NCBI RefSeq assembly: GCF_005519465.1
Contig: NZ_CP027858.1
Span: 2,976,001-3,040,000 of the forward strand
Length of the DNA: 64,000 bases
Reading direction: 5' to 3'
Source of the DNA: Streptomyces clavuligerus
GTDB lineage: Bacteria; Actinomycetota; Actinomycetes; Streptomycetales; Streptomycetaceae
Shown here: piece after piece, positions 9,838-17,872 of the stretch
Position numbering within the stretch: the first letter of the stretch is position 1
Layout: each line of letters starts with the position of its first letter
Program-made: the position numbers and the translations under genes
Notes under the pieces: model-generated
The model's database searches: none
What the model saw: only the letters and a program-made list of their open reading frames with translations
What the model was told of the DNA's origin: nothing

Positions 9838-11013
9838 GTGCTCCGACGCCACTGCGCCACCGGAGCGATCACGGTGGTCTGTGCCCTCGCCGTGCTCGCC
9901 GTACCCGGTACGGCGTTCGCCGCCGTGCCCGCCGAGCCGGGGCGCGCCCTTCCGCGGGTACTGCCCCGGGCACCCGAGCCGCCGGTCGCGCCGGAGCGGC
10001 CGGCCCCGGGTGACGCGCTGGAGCGGGTGCGGCTCGACATGGAGAAGCTGTATCAGCAGGCGGCGTCCGCCACCGACGCCTACAACCTCGCCGAGGAGCG
10101 GACGGAACAGCAGTCGGCGGAGATCGTCCGGCTGGCCCGGCGGATCGACGGGGGCCGGACCCGGATCGCGGAGCTGAAGGACCGGGCGGGCGCCGCCGCC
10201 CGGGAGCAGTACCGGGGCGGCGGGCTGCCCGCGGGCGCGCAGTTGCTGCTCACCGACGATCCCCGGCTCTTCCTCGACGCCGCCGAGCGGGTCCGCCAGA
10301 GCATGAAGGCGACCAAGGACCTGCTGACCGAGCTGGAGCGCGCCCAGCGGGAGCTGGAGGACTACACCCGGCGCGCCAGCGCCGAGTGGCGGGACCTGGA
10401 GGCCGACCGGCAGGCCCAGAAGAAGGCGAAGAAGCGGATCACCGAGCGGATCGCCGCCGCCCAGCGGCTGGAGAGCCGGCTGGCGGAGGAGGAGCGCGAG
10501 CGGCTTCTCGCCCTGGAGCGGGAGGCGGCGGAGCGAGCCCAGGAGGCATGGCTCAGGGAGCAGGCCCTGAAGCAGCGGCAGAACGCGGGTGACGGACCCG
10601 GCGGCGGCTCCAGGGCCGACGCGCCGGGCAGGGCCCGCGGCTCCGAGGCCGGGCCGGCCGGGGCCGCCGCGAAGGCGATCGCCTTCGCCCTGGCCCAGGT
10701 GGGCAAGCCCTATGCCTGGGGCGCCGAGGGCCCCGGCTCGTTCGACTGCTCCGGGCTGACCTCCCAGGCGTGGGCGGCGGGCGGCGTGGGCATACCCCGC
10801 ACCTCGCAGCAGCAGTGGCGCGAGCTGCCCCGGGTGGCGACCGAGGACATACAACCCGGCGACCTGATCGTCTACAACGCCGACGCGAGCCATATCGGGA
10901 TCTACATAGGCGACGGGCGGATCGTGCACTCCCCCCGTCCCGGCCGCACCGTGAGCGTGGCGGGCGCCGGGTCGATGAAGATCCTGGGCGTGGTCCGCCC
11001 GGACCCGGCCTGA
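9838..11013 (+). CDS. Secreted NlpC/P60 (C40) peptidoglycan hydrolase
   Basis: The 391-residue exported protein is predicted to cleave gamma-D-Glu-diaminopimelate bonds in cell-wall stem peptides. A Sec signal peptide (cleavage near AFA, residue 24) is followed by a long coiled coil (about 55-235) rich in Glu, Arg and Ala. A Gly-rich linker leads to the C-terminal NlpC/P60 domain. The catalytic Cys lies in FDCSGLTSQAW, the His in DASHIGIYIGDG, and the third polar residue is the following His in RIVHSP. I chose GTG 9838 because GGAGG is six bases upstream; an ATG at 9703 would bury the signal peptide. It resembles the RipA/SCO4202-type secreted hydrolases. Confidence 0.9.
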   Translation: MLRRHCATGAITVVCALAVLAVPGTAFAAVPAEPGRALPRVLPRAPEPPVAPERPAPGDALERVRLDMEKLYQQAASATDAYNLAEERTEQQSAEIVRLARRIDGGRTRIAELKDRAGAAAREQYRGGGLPAGAQLLLTDDPRLFLDAAERVRQSMKATKDLLTELERAQRELEDYTRRASAEWRDLEADRQAQKKAKKRITERIAAAQRLESRLAEEERERLLALEREAAERAQEAWLREQALKQRQNAGDGPGGGSRADAPGRARGSEAGPAGAAAKAIAFALAQVGKPYAWGAEGPGSFDCSGLTSQAWAAGGVGIPRTSQQQWRELPRVATEDIQPGDLIVYNADASHIGIYIGDGRIVHSPRPGRTVSVAGAGSMKILGVVRPDPA

Positions 11014-11392
11014 GCCACGGCCGGGACACCGGCCCGGGCCCGGGTCCGCCCGGCCCGGGCAGCACCGCCGGGGACGGCCGCGGCGGCACGGAGGGCACGC
11101 TCCGGGCCGGGCCGCGACGGTACGGAGACCGCTCCGGGACCGGGGTCCGGCTTCGGGCACCGGCCCCGTCGCGGCGCCGTTGTCCCGGAGCGTACGGATA
11201 CCGCGACGGAGCGTTCCCGACGGCGTGATGTTTGTCATGACGAGGGCGTCAACTGCCCTCCGAAGCCCGGCATATCGCCTCCCGGCCGCCGTCTGTCGTT
11301 CCCCTGCGGCCGGGCCTACCGCTAAGGTCCCCGACGGGCAGGCGTCGTTCGTCGCCTCGCCGCGGCCCGGGGGGAGGGAAGGACCCGCACCC
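11014..11392. other. Intergenic region between the NlpC/P60 and REC-PP2C genes
   Basis: A GC-rich hairpin at 11032-11060 (arms GCCCGGGCCCGGG and CCCGGCCCGGGC) is a likely terminator for the NlpC/P60 gene, without a T-run. A TAAGGT at 11323-11328 is a weak candidate -10 box for the phosphatase gene. I see no gene. Confidence 0.5.
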
Positions 11393-12706
11393 ATGCCCGT
11401 ACCCGCACCCGCACCGCTCCAGCGGAGCGCATCTGCCCTGGAGGCCGCCGTGGAGACGGAGACGGAGACCGTCCTGGACGGCGGCCCGGGCACCGGCGTC
11501 CCCGGTCCCGGCGGACCGCCGGCCGCCGAGCGGGGAGCCACCGGGCCGGGGGCCGGCGACCTCACCCTGCTGGTGATCGAGGACGACCCGGCGGGCACCT
11601 TCTCCGTGCCGGAGCTGCTGGACTCCTCGCACACCCGGGTCCGGGTCCGGCGGGCCCGGAATCTCACCGAGGCCGAGCGGCTGCTCACCGACGATGTCCA
11701 CTGCGTCCTGGTCGACCTGGCGCTCCCCGGCGGCGCGGACGGGCCGGGCCCGCTCCAGCAGGTGCTGCGGCTCGCGGCCCGGCAGGCGGTGCTCGCCCTG
11801 ACCACGTCGGACAAGGCCGAGCAGGCGACCGAGGCGGTACGGGCCGGGGCGCAGGACCATCTCTTCCGCGACGAGCTGGACGGGCGGCTGGTGCGCCGCA
11901 CCGTGCGGTACGCCGTGGAGCGCAAGCGGGCCGACACCGCCCAGCGGAAGCTGGCCGAGTCCCGTCTCAGGGCCGAGGAGAACGCCCGGCTCGAACGCGG
12001 GCTGCTGCCCACTCCCCTGCTCCAGGGCTCACCCCTGCGGTTCGCCGCCCGCTACCGGCCCGGCCGCTCCCGGGCCCTGCTCGGCGGGGACTTCTACGAC
12101 ACGGTCCGCACCCCCGACGGCACCGTGCACGCCGTGATCGGCGATGTCTGCGGCCACGGCCCGGACGAGGCGGCGCTCGGCGTGGAGCTGCGGATCGCCT
12201 GGCGGGCGCTGACCTTCGCGGGGCTCTGCGGGGACGAGCTGCTGGCGACGCTCCAGCGGGTGCTGGAGCACGAGCGGGAGAGCGAGGAGATCTTCGCGAC
12301 GCTCTGCACCGTCGACATCGCCCCGGACGGCGGCTCGGCCGAGCTGTGCCTGGCGGGGCACCCGGCCCCGGTGCTCACCCGGGAGGGCGGCCCGGCCGCC
12401 CTGCTCCCCCACGAGACCGGCCCCGCGCTGGGGCTGCTGCCGTGCAGCCGCTGGCCGCGGCACCGGGTGGAGCTGGGCGGGGAGTGGAGTCTGATGCTCT
12501 ACACCGACGGGCTGATCGAGGGCCGCAGCGGTCCCGGGGAGCGGCAGCGGCTGGGCGACGAGGGGATGCTGGCCGTGGTCGACCGGCAGTTGTCGGCGGG
12601 CCTCGGCGGTGAGGCGCTGCTGGACTCGGCCATCGCCGAGGTGCGGGGGCTGAACGGCGGGGATCTGACCGACGATCTCGCGGTGCTGCTGCTGAGCGGC
12701 CCCTGA
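11393..12706 (+). CDS. Response-regulator-linked PP2C/SpoIIE serine/threonine phosphatase
   Basis: The 437-residue protein joins an N-terminal receiver-like domain (about 58-175, with LLVIEDDPAG and CVLVDLALPGG) to a C-terminal PP2C/SpoIIE phosphatase domain (about 205-435). Metal-binding motifs are ARYRPGRSRALLGGDFYD, GDVCGHGPDEA and a final DLTDDLAVL. Such RsbU-like phosphatases usually dephosphorylate anti-anti-sigma factors, so a partner-switching role is likely. The start has GGAGGGAAGGA upstream and follows a Pro/Ala-rich 5' segment. The receiver domain appears to retain the key Asp. No anti-sigma or STAS gene is adjacent, so the partner must be elsewhere. Confidence 0.88.
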   Translation: MPVPAPAPLQRSASALEAAVETETETVLDGGPGTGVPGPGGPPAAERGATGPGAGDLTLLVIEDDPAGTFSVPELLDSSHTRVRVRRARNLTEAERLLTDDVHCVLVDLALPGGADGPGPLQQVLRLAARQAVLALTTSDKAEQATEAVRAGAQDHLFRDELDGRLVRRTVRYAVERKRADTAQRKLAESRLRAEENARLERGLLPTPLLQGSPLRFAARYRPGRSRALLGGDFYDTVRTPDGTVHAVIGDVCGHGPDEAALGVELRIAWRALTFAGLCGDELLATLQRVLEHERESEEIFATLCTVDIAPDGGSAELCLAGHPAPVLTREGGPAALLPHETGPALGLLPCSRWPRHRVELGGEWSLMLYTDGLIEGRSGPGERQRLGDEGMLAVVDRQLSAGLGGEALLDSAIAEVRGLNGGDLTDDLAVLLLSGP

Positions 12707-12784
12707 CACGTGCTGAGCGGTCCCTGACACGGCACGGTCACGCCACGGCGGGCCCGGGCCGGGACGGGAGCGGCCCGGCGGCGG

Positions 12785-13135
12785 TCACCGCCCGCCGTTG
12801 TACGGGCCGTAGGGGCCGTCGCTGCTGGAGCCGCCGCGCCGCCCGCCGCCCTTCCCGGTGACCTGGGCGAGCGCCGGTCGTACGTCGACGAAGAAGACGA
12901 TCGAGGCGATCAGTCCCGCCAGGGACAGGAACAGCATGCTCGTGAAGAGATTCACCGCGACCGCGATGCCCAGGATGATCAGCCAGAAGGGCTTGGTCTG
13001 CTTGTCGGCGGCGCGGAAGGCGTCCTCACGGGCGAAGAGCGCCATGGCGAACGCAGTCACGGACGTGACCAGGAAGACCAGGTACACGACCAGCATCAGG
13101 GTGTTGTGGAAATTCACGGCCAGCATCGTGAGCAC
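12785..13135 (-). CDS. DUF2516 family membrane protein
   Basis: This 116-residue actinobacterial protein has two or three transmembrane segments, the strongest near residues 14-34 and 52-82. A Gly/Arg/Ser-rich tail ends in a GPYGPYNGGR motif. The central ARED-AFRAADKQTKPFW segment is characteristic of DUF2516. Function is unknown. The GTG at 13135 or the ATG three codons later may be the start; AGGCGG overlaps the GTG and would suit the ATG. It precedes no other same-strand gene closely, and follows the HBHA-like gene in transcription order. Confidence 0.8.
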   Translation of the reverse strand: MLTMLAVNFHNTLMLVVYLVFLVTSVTAFAMALFAREDAFRAADKQTKPFWLIILGIAVAVNLFTSMLFLSLAGLIASIVFFVDVRPALAQVTGKGGGRRGGSSSDGPYGPYNGGR

Positions 13136-13238
13136 CGCCTAGGACTCGTGGGTGGAGGGACCGACCCGCCCCGCCACGTTACCTGTGGAACGAGCCGGGC
13201 ACCCCGAAAGGTGCCCGGCCCGGCCGTCGCGCACGCCC

Positions 13239-13844
13239 TTACTCGGCGACGGGAGCGGTCTTCTTCGGCGCGGCCTTGCGCGCGGCGGGCTTCCGGGCGG
13301 CGGGCTTCGCGGGCGCGTCCGCGGCGGGCTTGCGGGGCTGCCGGGTCCGCGTGGGGTTCGCCGCGGCCTTCGCCTCCGGACCGGCCTTCGGCTCGGGCTC
13401 GACGGCGACGGCGATCTCCGTGATCTCCTCGGCGGCCTCACCGCGCCAGGACCGCACGGTCTGCTCGCCGTGCCCGGCAACCTTCTCGTAGGTCTCACGG
13501 GCCTTGACCGCGTACTCGGCGGCGACGCCCACACCCCGCAGCGCGAGGTCCTGGGCAGTCTCGCCGAGCTTCTTCAGATCGCTGTCGAAGCCGCCGATCA
13601 CATCGTTGACCACGGCCTGGACGGTGGCCTGGGCCTCCTTGGCCTGGCCGGTGACCTTCTCCTGGACGGCCTTGGGGTCGGTGTTGCGGACCGCGTCGAT
13701 CCGTCCGGGCGCCTCGGCGGCGATCTGCTCGATGAGCGCGGGCACCTTCCGGGCCTGCCGGACGGCGAGGTCGGCCGTTCCGGCGGCGAAGTAGAGGGGG
13801 GTGGGGTCGGTGAACGTCTTGCGGAGGTCGTCGGTGATGGCCAT
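13239..13844 (-). CDS. HBHA-like (heparin-binding hemagglutinin-type) protein
   Basis: The 201-residue protein has a long amphipathic helical or coiled-coil region (about 1-130) and a C-terminal Lys/Ala/Pro-rich tail (about 150-198) with repeated PAARKPA-type units. This is the layout of mycobacterial HBHA, whose Lys-rich repeats bind polyanions. No signal peptide is evident, as is true of HBHA. In Streptomyces a surface or nucleoid-associated role is plausible but unproven. AGGAGG lies seven bases upstream of the ATG. It lies immediately after the XRE regulator gene in the same direction (22-base gap), so these two form an operon. Confidence 0.8.
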   Translation of the reverse strand: MAITDDLRKTFTDPTPLYFAAGTADLAVRQARKVPALIEQIAAEAPGRIDAVRNTDPKAVQEKVTGQAKEAQATVQAVVNDVIGGFDSDLKKLGETAQDLALRGVGVAAEYAVKARETYEKVAGHGEQTVRSWRGEAAEEITEIAVAVEPEPKAGPEAKAAANPTRTRQPRKPAADAPAKPAARKPAARKAAPKKTAPVAE

Positions 13845-13866
13845 GGGTAATCCTCCTGGAACGCGA

Positions 13867-14457
13867 TCAGTGTGAGGGTGTGCCGGCGTCGTCCGGGCCG
13901 CCCGCGGCGCGGGGCCCGTCGGCCGTGGTGTCCGCCGCGGCGCGGGAGTGCGGATGCGGTGCCGTGCCCGGGTCCGTCTCCGGGTCCGTCTCCGTCCCCG
14001 GGTCCGGGTCGGTGCCCGTCCCCGGGCCCGTTCCGGCTCCCGCGTCCGCTATGCAGCGGTCCGCACCCGCGGCGCCGTCGGCACCCGGGGCCGGGTACCC
14101 GGCCTCCGCCTCCACCGCGTTCTCCTTGCGGAAGGAGTCGTAGATCTGGAGCAGTACGGCCTTCTGCCGCTCGTTGATGGAGGGGTCGGCGATGATGACG
14201 GCCCGGGTCTCCAGCTCGTCCCGGTCCCGCTCGTCGAGAATCCCGGCCCGCACGTACAGCGTCTCGGCGGAGATCCGCAGCGCCTTGGCGACCTGCTGGA
14301 GCACCTCCGCGCTCGGCTTGCGCAGCCCGCGCTCGATCTGGCTCAGATACGGATTGGACACCCCGGCGGCGTCGGCGAGCTGCCGCAGTGAGAGCTGGGC
14401 CGTGCGCCGCTGCTCCCGCAGGTACTCACCGAGATTGCCGACGTTGAGTGATGCCAT
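13867..14457 (-). CDS. XRE-family transcriptional regulator
   Basis: The 196-residue DNA-binding protein has a Cro/CI-type helix-turn-helix (about residues 12-66), including LRQLADAAGVSNPYLSQIER. A helical segment follows, ending near RKENAVEAEA. The last 75 residues are low-complexity Asp/Pro/Gly/Thr repeats, likely disordered and encoded by repeated GGGTCCGTCTCC-type DNA. I chose ATG 14457 (MASLNVG), matching the usual length of this actinobacterial family. A perfect 12-bp inverted repeat lies 27-54 bases upstream, consistent with autoregulation. The HBHA-like gene lies downstream in the same operon; the AraC gene is divergent. Confidence 0.88.
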   Translation of the reverse strand: MASLNVGNLGEYLREQRRTAQLSLRQLADAAGVSNPYLSQIERGLRKPSAEVLQQVAKALRISAETLYVRAGILDERDRDELETRAVIIADPSINERQKAVLLQIYDSFRKENAVEAEAGYPAPGADGAAGADRCIADAGAGTGPGTGTDPDPGTETDPETDPGTAPHPHSRAAADTTADGPRAAGGPDDAGTPSH

Positions 14458-14483
14458 GCCACCGATGGTGCCCACCCTTGCTA

Positions 14484-14511
14484 ACTTTTGCAAGCAGTCG
14501 CTTGCAAAAGT
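14484..14511. promoter_or_regulatory. Perfect 12-bp inverted repeat, probable operator
   Basis: Arms ACTTTTGCAAGC (14484-14495) and GCTTGCAAAAGT (14500-14511) flank AGTC. It lies in the divergent region between the XRE and AraC genes, next to the XRE start. Autoregulation by the XRE protein is the simplest reading. The TTGCAA halves also resemble Nur half-sites, but with an 8-base rather than the reported 5-base gap. Confidence 0.7.
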
Positions 14512-14606
14512 GCGCCACACCACGCGCCACCGTGGAGGCACTCGATGCGTATGCCCCTTCTCCAGGGGGTTTATCCATATTTCTGGCCAGCCCGTCCGGT
14601 GGTCGG

Positions 14607-14612
14607 TACCGT
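14607..14612 (+). promoter_or_regulatory. -10 box TACCGT, leaderless promoter
   Basis: TACCGT ends six bases before the GTG at 14619, supporting that start and a leaderless transcript for the AraC-family gene. Confidence 0.5.
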
Positions 14613-14618
14613 GCCCCT

Positions 14619-15110
14619 GTGCCTTCCTCCGATGCCGACGGCCTCGCCGATCTCGTCCGGCTGCGCCGGGCGCGCGACCTCATGGACCGCGCGTACGCGG
14701 AGCCGCTGGACGTGGCGGCGCTGGCGCGGGTCGCCCTCATGTCGCCGGGGCACTTCTCGCGCAGCTTCCGCGCCGCCTACGGCGAGAGCCCGTACAGCTA
14801 TCTCATGACCCGCCGGATCGAGCGGGCCAAGGCGCTGCTGCGGCGGGGCGACCTGTCGGTGACGGAGGTCTGCCTCGCGGTCGGCTGCACCTCGCTGGGC
14901 TCGTTCAGCTCACGCTTCACCGAGCTGGTCGGCGAGAGTCCGAGCGCCTACCGGGCCCGCGACCACAGCCACGGCGCCACCGTTCCCTCCTGTGTCGCAC
15001 GGTCCCGCACCCGGCCGGTCAGAGGCGGGGAACCGGGCGGAGGCCGGGCGGAGGACAGGCCGGCCGAACCGGTCAGGAACGGAGAAGCGGAATCAGCCGA
15101 CGGATCCTAG
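14619..15110 (+). CDS. AraC-family transcriptional regulator, DNA-binding domain only
   Basis: The 163-residue protein is little more than the two-HTH AraC/XylS domain (about residues 8-108). The first helix-turn-helix is at DVAALARVALMSPGHFSRSF and the second at TEVCLAVGCTSLGSFSSRF, ending in GESPSAYR. There is no sensor domain. The last 50 residues are charged and of low complexity. The VOC gene begins 10 bases after its stop; this AraC-VOC pairing is frequent in Streptomyces, and the regulator probably controls the VOC gene. The GTG start is supported by a TACCGT box six bases upstream. Confidence 0.85.
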   Translation: MPSSDADGLADLVRLRRARDLMDRAYAEPLDVAALARVALMSPGHFSRSFRAAYGESPYSYLMTRRIERAKALLRRGDLSVTEVCLAVGCTSLGSFSSRFTELVGESPSAYRARDHSHGATVPSCVARSRTRPVRGGEPGGGRAEDRPAEPVRNGEAESADGS

Positions 15111-15113
15111 CGT
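15108..15113 (+). promoter_or_regulatory. -10 box TAGCGT before the VOC gene
   Basis: TAGCGT ends seven bases before the ATG at 15121 and overlaps the AraC stop codon. The spacer GAGGGAC could also act as a weak ribosome-binding site, so leaderless and coupled translation are both possible. Confidence 0.45.
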
Positions 15114-15120
15114 GAGGGAC

Positions 15121-15537
15121 ATGGATATCGCACTCTCACAATGCTTCATCGCCGTCGACGACCACGACAAGGCGCTCGCCTTCTACCGGGACGCGCTCGG
15201 TCTCGAAGTCCGCAACGACGTCGGATTCGAGGGCATGCGCTGGGTCACCGTCGGCTCACCCGCACAGCCGGACGTGGAGATCGTCCTCGAACCGCCGCTC
15301 GCGGACCCGCACGCCCCGGAGGCCGACCGGCGGGCGATGGCCGAGCTGATGGCCAAGGGCCTGCTGCGCGGCGTCATCTTCCGTACCGACGACGTCGACG
15401 CCGCCTTCGAGCGGATCCGTGCCGCGGGCGGCGATGTGGTGCAGGAGCCGATGGACCAGCCGTACGGCGTACGCGACTGCGCCTTCCGCGACCCGGCGGG
15501 GAACATGCTGCGGTTCACCCAGCCGCGCCGGGGCTGA
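15121..15537 (+). CDS. VOC-superfamily (glyoxalase/bleomycin-resistance-like) protein
   Basis: The 138-residue protein has the paired beta-alpha-beta-beta-beta modules of the vicinal oxygen chelate fold. The N-terminal module reads CFIAVDDHDKALAFYRDALG and the C-terminal module VRDCAFRDPAGNMLRF. A Glu near IVLEPP and the C-terminal residues could bind metal, but the substrate cannot be told. It is cytosolic. It follows the AraC regulator by 10 bases and is probably its target. A strong bidirectional hairpin separates it from the convergent secreted-protein gene. Confidence 0.88.
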   Translation: MDIALSQCFIAVDDHDKALAFYRDALGLEVRNDVGFEGMRWVTVGSPAQPDVEIVLEPPLADPHAPEADRRAMAELMAKGLLRGVIFRTDDVDAAFERIRAAGGDVVQEPMDQPYGVRDCAFRDPAGNMLRFTQPRRG

Positions 15538-15596
15538 CCGGAACCACCGGGTAACCGGAACCGCGGGAAGCGGCCGGACCCGCGGGCGGAATACCC

Positions 15597-15644
15597 CGGG
15601 CCACGGTCCCTGGACGCCCCCGCGCACCCAGGGGCCGTGGCCCG
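15597..15644. terminator. Bidirectional terminator hairpin
   Basis: Seventeen-base arms at 15597-15613 and 15628-15644 pair with one G-T wobble around a 14-base loop. The hairpin lies between the convergent VOC and secreted-protein genes. Confidence 0.75.
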
Positions 15645-15651
15645 AGGAGTC

Positions 15652-16473
15652 TCAGACGACGTCGACGTAGTCGCCCGTCGCGTTCACCCCCTGGGTGGTG
15701 GGGGTGCTGACGAAGCTGTACCGGAAGTACCCGTCGGACTCGGCCGTCAGCGTGGTGCTGAGCTGACCCCTGCTGTCGGTCCTGACCGTCCCCAACGTGG
15801 TGTACGCGTCCGTCCCGGCCTTACGGAACTGGAGCTTCACCGACTGTCCGGAGTAACCGGAGTACTTGTACGTCTCCCAGTCGGCCCGGGTCAAGGCTCC
15901 GGTGACGGTGATGACCTTGCCCTGGCGGACCGGCTCGGGCGAGGCGTTCACGGTGAGCCGGGCGGCGCGCTGGACGCTGAAGGTCCGGGCGGCGGGCAGC
16001 TCGACCTCGTCGCCGCCGTTGGCCACCACGGAGAGCTCGGCCTTCCAGGCGGCGCCCGCGAAGGCGTTCCGCTCCAGATGGGTCCGCGGAGCGATGGTGA
16101 CATCCGCCGTACAGCTCACCGTGGTGCCGGAGGTGCAGGCGGTGACCAGCCCGTCCGCCGGAATCCTGGCTTCCTTCTCCTCGGGCGAGGTTCCGTACCA
16201 GAGCACCGTGGAGGCGTCGAAGATGCCTTCCGCGTGGGAGGCCCGGAAAGTGACCGTGACCTTCTTGGCCGCGTGTGTGCCGAGGACGACCGGCTCGCCC
16301 CCGTTGACCACGACGTCCCACACCGTGGGCGGTACGGACTCGTTGACCGCCGGGGCGCCCGCACGGCCGGACGCGGCCGAAAGGGTGTCGGCCCCGGCCT
16401 CGGCCGACGGCACGCCGAACGCGGCCAGGGCCAGGGCGCCGGGCAGAACGGCGGCCGTTGTACGAGAGCGCAT
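15652..16473 (-). CDS. Secreted protein with Ig-like repeats, possibly DUF5707
   Basis: The 273-residue product has a Sec signal peptide (MRSRTTAAVLPGAL, cleavage after AEA near residue 26). Two beta-rich segments follow. Residues 45-165 contain the pair CTSGTTVSC, which may form a disulfide. Residues 170-273 resemble an Ig-like or bacterial surface-adhesin module of the type VRQGKVITVTGALTRADW. I recall similar Streptomyces proteins being grouped as DUF5707 but am not certain. No catalytic motif is visible. The ATG was chosen for the signal peptide. An inverted repeat GTCAAC/GTTGAC lies about 180-200 bases upstream. Confidence 0.65.
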   Translation of the reverse strand: MRSRTTAAVLPGALALAAFGVPSAEAGADTLSAASGRAGAPAVNESVPPTVWDVVVNGGEPVVLGTHAAKKVTVTFRASHAEGIFDASTVLWYGTSPEEKEARIPADGLVTACTSGTTVSCTADVTIAPRTHLERNAFAGAAWKAELSVVANGGDEVELPAARTFSVQRAARLTVNASPEPVRQGKVITVTGALTRADWETYKYSGYSGQSVKLQFRKAGTDAYTTLGTVRTDSRGQLSTTLTAESDGYFRYSFVSTPTTQGVNATGDYVDVV

Positions 16474-16809
16474 GCACGTCCCAGTTCGAAGGGGCGGGCT
16501 CCGCGGCGCACGACGCGCGGAGGCCCGGAGGGCCGGTCGGGTCACCCGACTCTTCCATCCAGACATGGGACAGGGACAGATGGTTGTACGGGTTTCTGAG
16601 AACGCCCTGAGAAAGCTGTGGCCCACGCGCCCGACGGTCCGACAGCGGTGCAGGTCAACGGGGTTGACGGTGCATCGGAATCACTCCTTCGGCGCCGCGC
16701 CATCACCGCGTGATAAGTGCTCCGCGCACCGTTCCCCGCCCGTGCCGGGCCGCCCCGGAACGCCCCGCCGCACCGGAGGGCCGCACCGTCCCCGGAGGGC
16801 CGCGCGGTC
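16474..16809. other. Intergenic region before the secreted-protein gene
   Basis: The 336 bases hold the presumed promoter of the secreted-protein gene on the minus strand and the inverted repeat at 16649-16674. The right part is GC-rich with repeated CCGGAGGGCCGC units near the asparaginase 3' end. I see no gene. Confidence 0.5.
16649..16674. promoter_or_regulatory. Inverted repeat GTCAAC-GGG-GTTGAC
   Basis: Six-base arms (16654-16659 and 16663-16668) are bounded by TGCA on both sides (16649-16652 and 16671-16674). It is an operator-like site upstream of the secreted-protein gene. Confidence 0.4.
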
Positions 16810-17763
16810 TCAGAAGGCCGCGCGGACCTCCCCGACCTCGGTCGCGCCGCCCAGCAGCGGGGAACGGCCGATCCGGTCGAGGACCGGGGATTCGACGCCG
16901 AGCAGTCCGAGGCTCCGGGCGAGGACCGGGCCGAGGGCGCGCGCGGCACCGTCGTCGATCTTGAAGGCGAGGGCCCGCCCATCGGGGAGCGCCACCGCCT
17001 GGACGGCCTCCGCGCCCATCTTGGAGAGGGTGCCCGGGACCTCGCGCATCAGCCAGGTGTCGGGGCGGCGGGTGCCCGCCACATACTCGGGGTGGGCCCG
17101 CATCGCGTCGGCGACCCGCCGCCCGGCGGAGCCCGGCTCCGCGAGGACGAGGGAGCGGAAGGCGCGCGCCAGACCGGTCAGGCCGACCGCCAGCAGGGGC
17201 GCCCCGCAGCCGTCGGTGCCGACGGCCGCGACGGGCTCGCCCGCGGCCTCCTCCAGGACGGTGCGGACGAGCCGCTGGAGCGGGTGGGCCGGGTCGAGGT
17301 ACCCCTCCCGGTCCCAGCCGTTGAGCGCGCAGACGGCGAGCATCGCGGTGTGCTTGCCGGAGCAGTTCATCGTGACCTTGTCCCGGACCAGCCCCCGGGC
17401 GAGATAGCTCTCCGCCTCGACGGGGTCCAGCGGCAGATCGGGCGGGGTCTGGAGGTCGTCCTCGGTGAGCCGCTGCTCGGCGAGCATCGTCCGGACCAGG
17501 TCGAGGTGGAAGTGCTCGCCGGAGTGGCTGGCGGCGGCCAGCGCGAGCCGTTCGCCGGAGAGGTCGAGTCCGGCGCGGAGGACGGCGGCGGCCTGGAAGG
17601 GCTTGTTGGCGGAGCGCGGGAAGACGGGCGCGTCGGGGTCGCCCAGCGCCAGTTCCACCCTGCCGTCGGCCGCGAGGACGACCAGCGAGCCCCGGTGACG
17701 GCCCTCGACGAAGCCGGATCGTACGACCTCGGCGAGGACCGGGGGTATGGCGGCAGGGGACAT
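16810..17763 (-). CDS. Class 3 L-asparaginase (Rhizobium etli type)
   Basis: The 317-residue enzyme hydrolyses L-asparagine to aspartate and ammonia. It belongs to the COG4448/R. etli-type asparaginases, structurally related to serine-dependent hydrolases and unlike E. coli AnsB. The Ser-x-x-Lys pair is seen in RSANKPFQ near residue 50. The metal-site residues are seen in MNCSGKHTAM near 132 and TDGCGAP near 185. No signal peptide is present. I preferred the second of two adjacent ATGs because GGAGG is six bases upstream of it. Two overlapping palindromes lie about 70-95 bases upstream. The neighbours do not form a nitrogen operon, though glnR is 11 kb away. Confidence 0.88.
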   Translation of the reverse strand: MSPAAIPPVLAEVVRSGFVEGRHRGSLVVLAADGRVELALGDPDAPVFPRSANKPFQAAAVLRAGLDLSGERLALAAASHSGEHFHLDLVRTMLAEQRLTEDDLQTPPDLPLDPVEAESYLARGLVRDKVTMNCSGKHTAMLAVCALNGWDREGYLDPAHPLQRLVRTVLEEAAGEPVAAVGTDGCGAPLLAVGLTGLARAFRSLVLAEPGSAGRRVADAMRAHPEYVAGTRRPDTWLMREVPGTLSKMGAEAVQAVALPDGRALAFKIDDGAARALGPVLARSLGLLGVESPVLDRIGRSPLLGGATEVGEVRAAF

Positions 17764-17833
17764 CATCGGCCTCCGTTGCGGGGTGGTGGGGGTACCCGCT
17801 TCCGGACGGTCCGCTCCAGGCCGGAGCTGCTCG

Positions 17834-17856
17834 GATCAGCGTGATCTGATCAGATC
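17834..17856. promoter_or_regulatory. Overlapping palindromes upstream of the asparaginase gene
   Basis: GATCA-GCG-TGATC (17834-17846) overlaps the perfect 14-bp palindrome GATCTGATCAGATC (17843-17856). It lies between the asparaginase start and the RsiG 3' end. Operator and RNA hairpin are both possible. Confidence 0.5.
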
Positions 17857-17872
17857 GAGCCAGGTCAGCGGG

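Noticed and set aside
9703..9840. ATG at 9703 as start of the NlpC/P60 protein
   Set aside because: Its GGAG is only two bases away and it would bury the signal peptide; GTG 9838 has GGAGG six bases upstream.
14484..14511. Nur box
   Set aside because: The TTGCAA halves are 8 bases apart, not the reported 5, and XRE autoregulation explains its position better.
16717..17844. Long plus-strand frame opposite the asparaginase gene
   Set aside because: It is the antisense shadow of a gene with clear asparaginase motifs and lacks its own domains.
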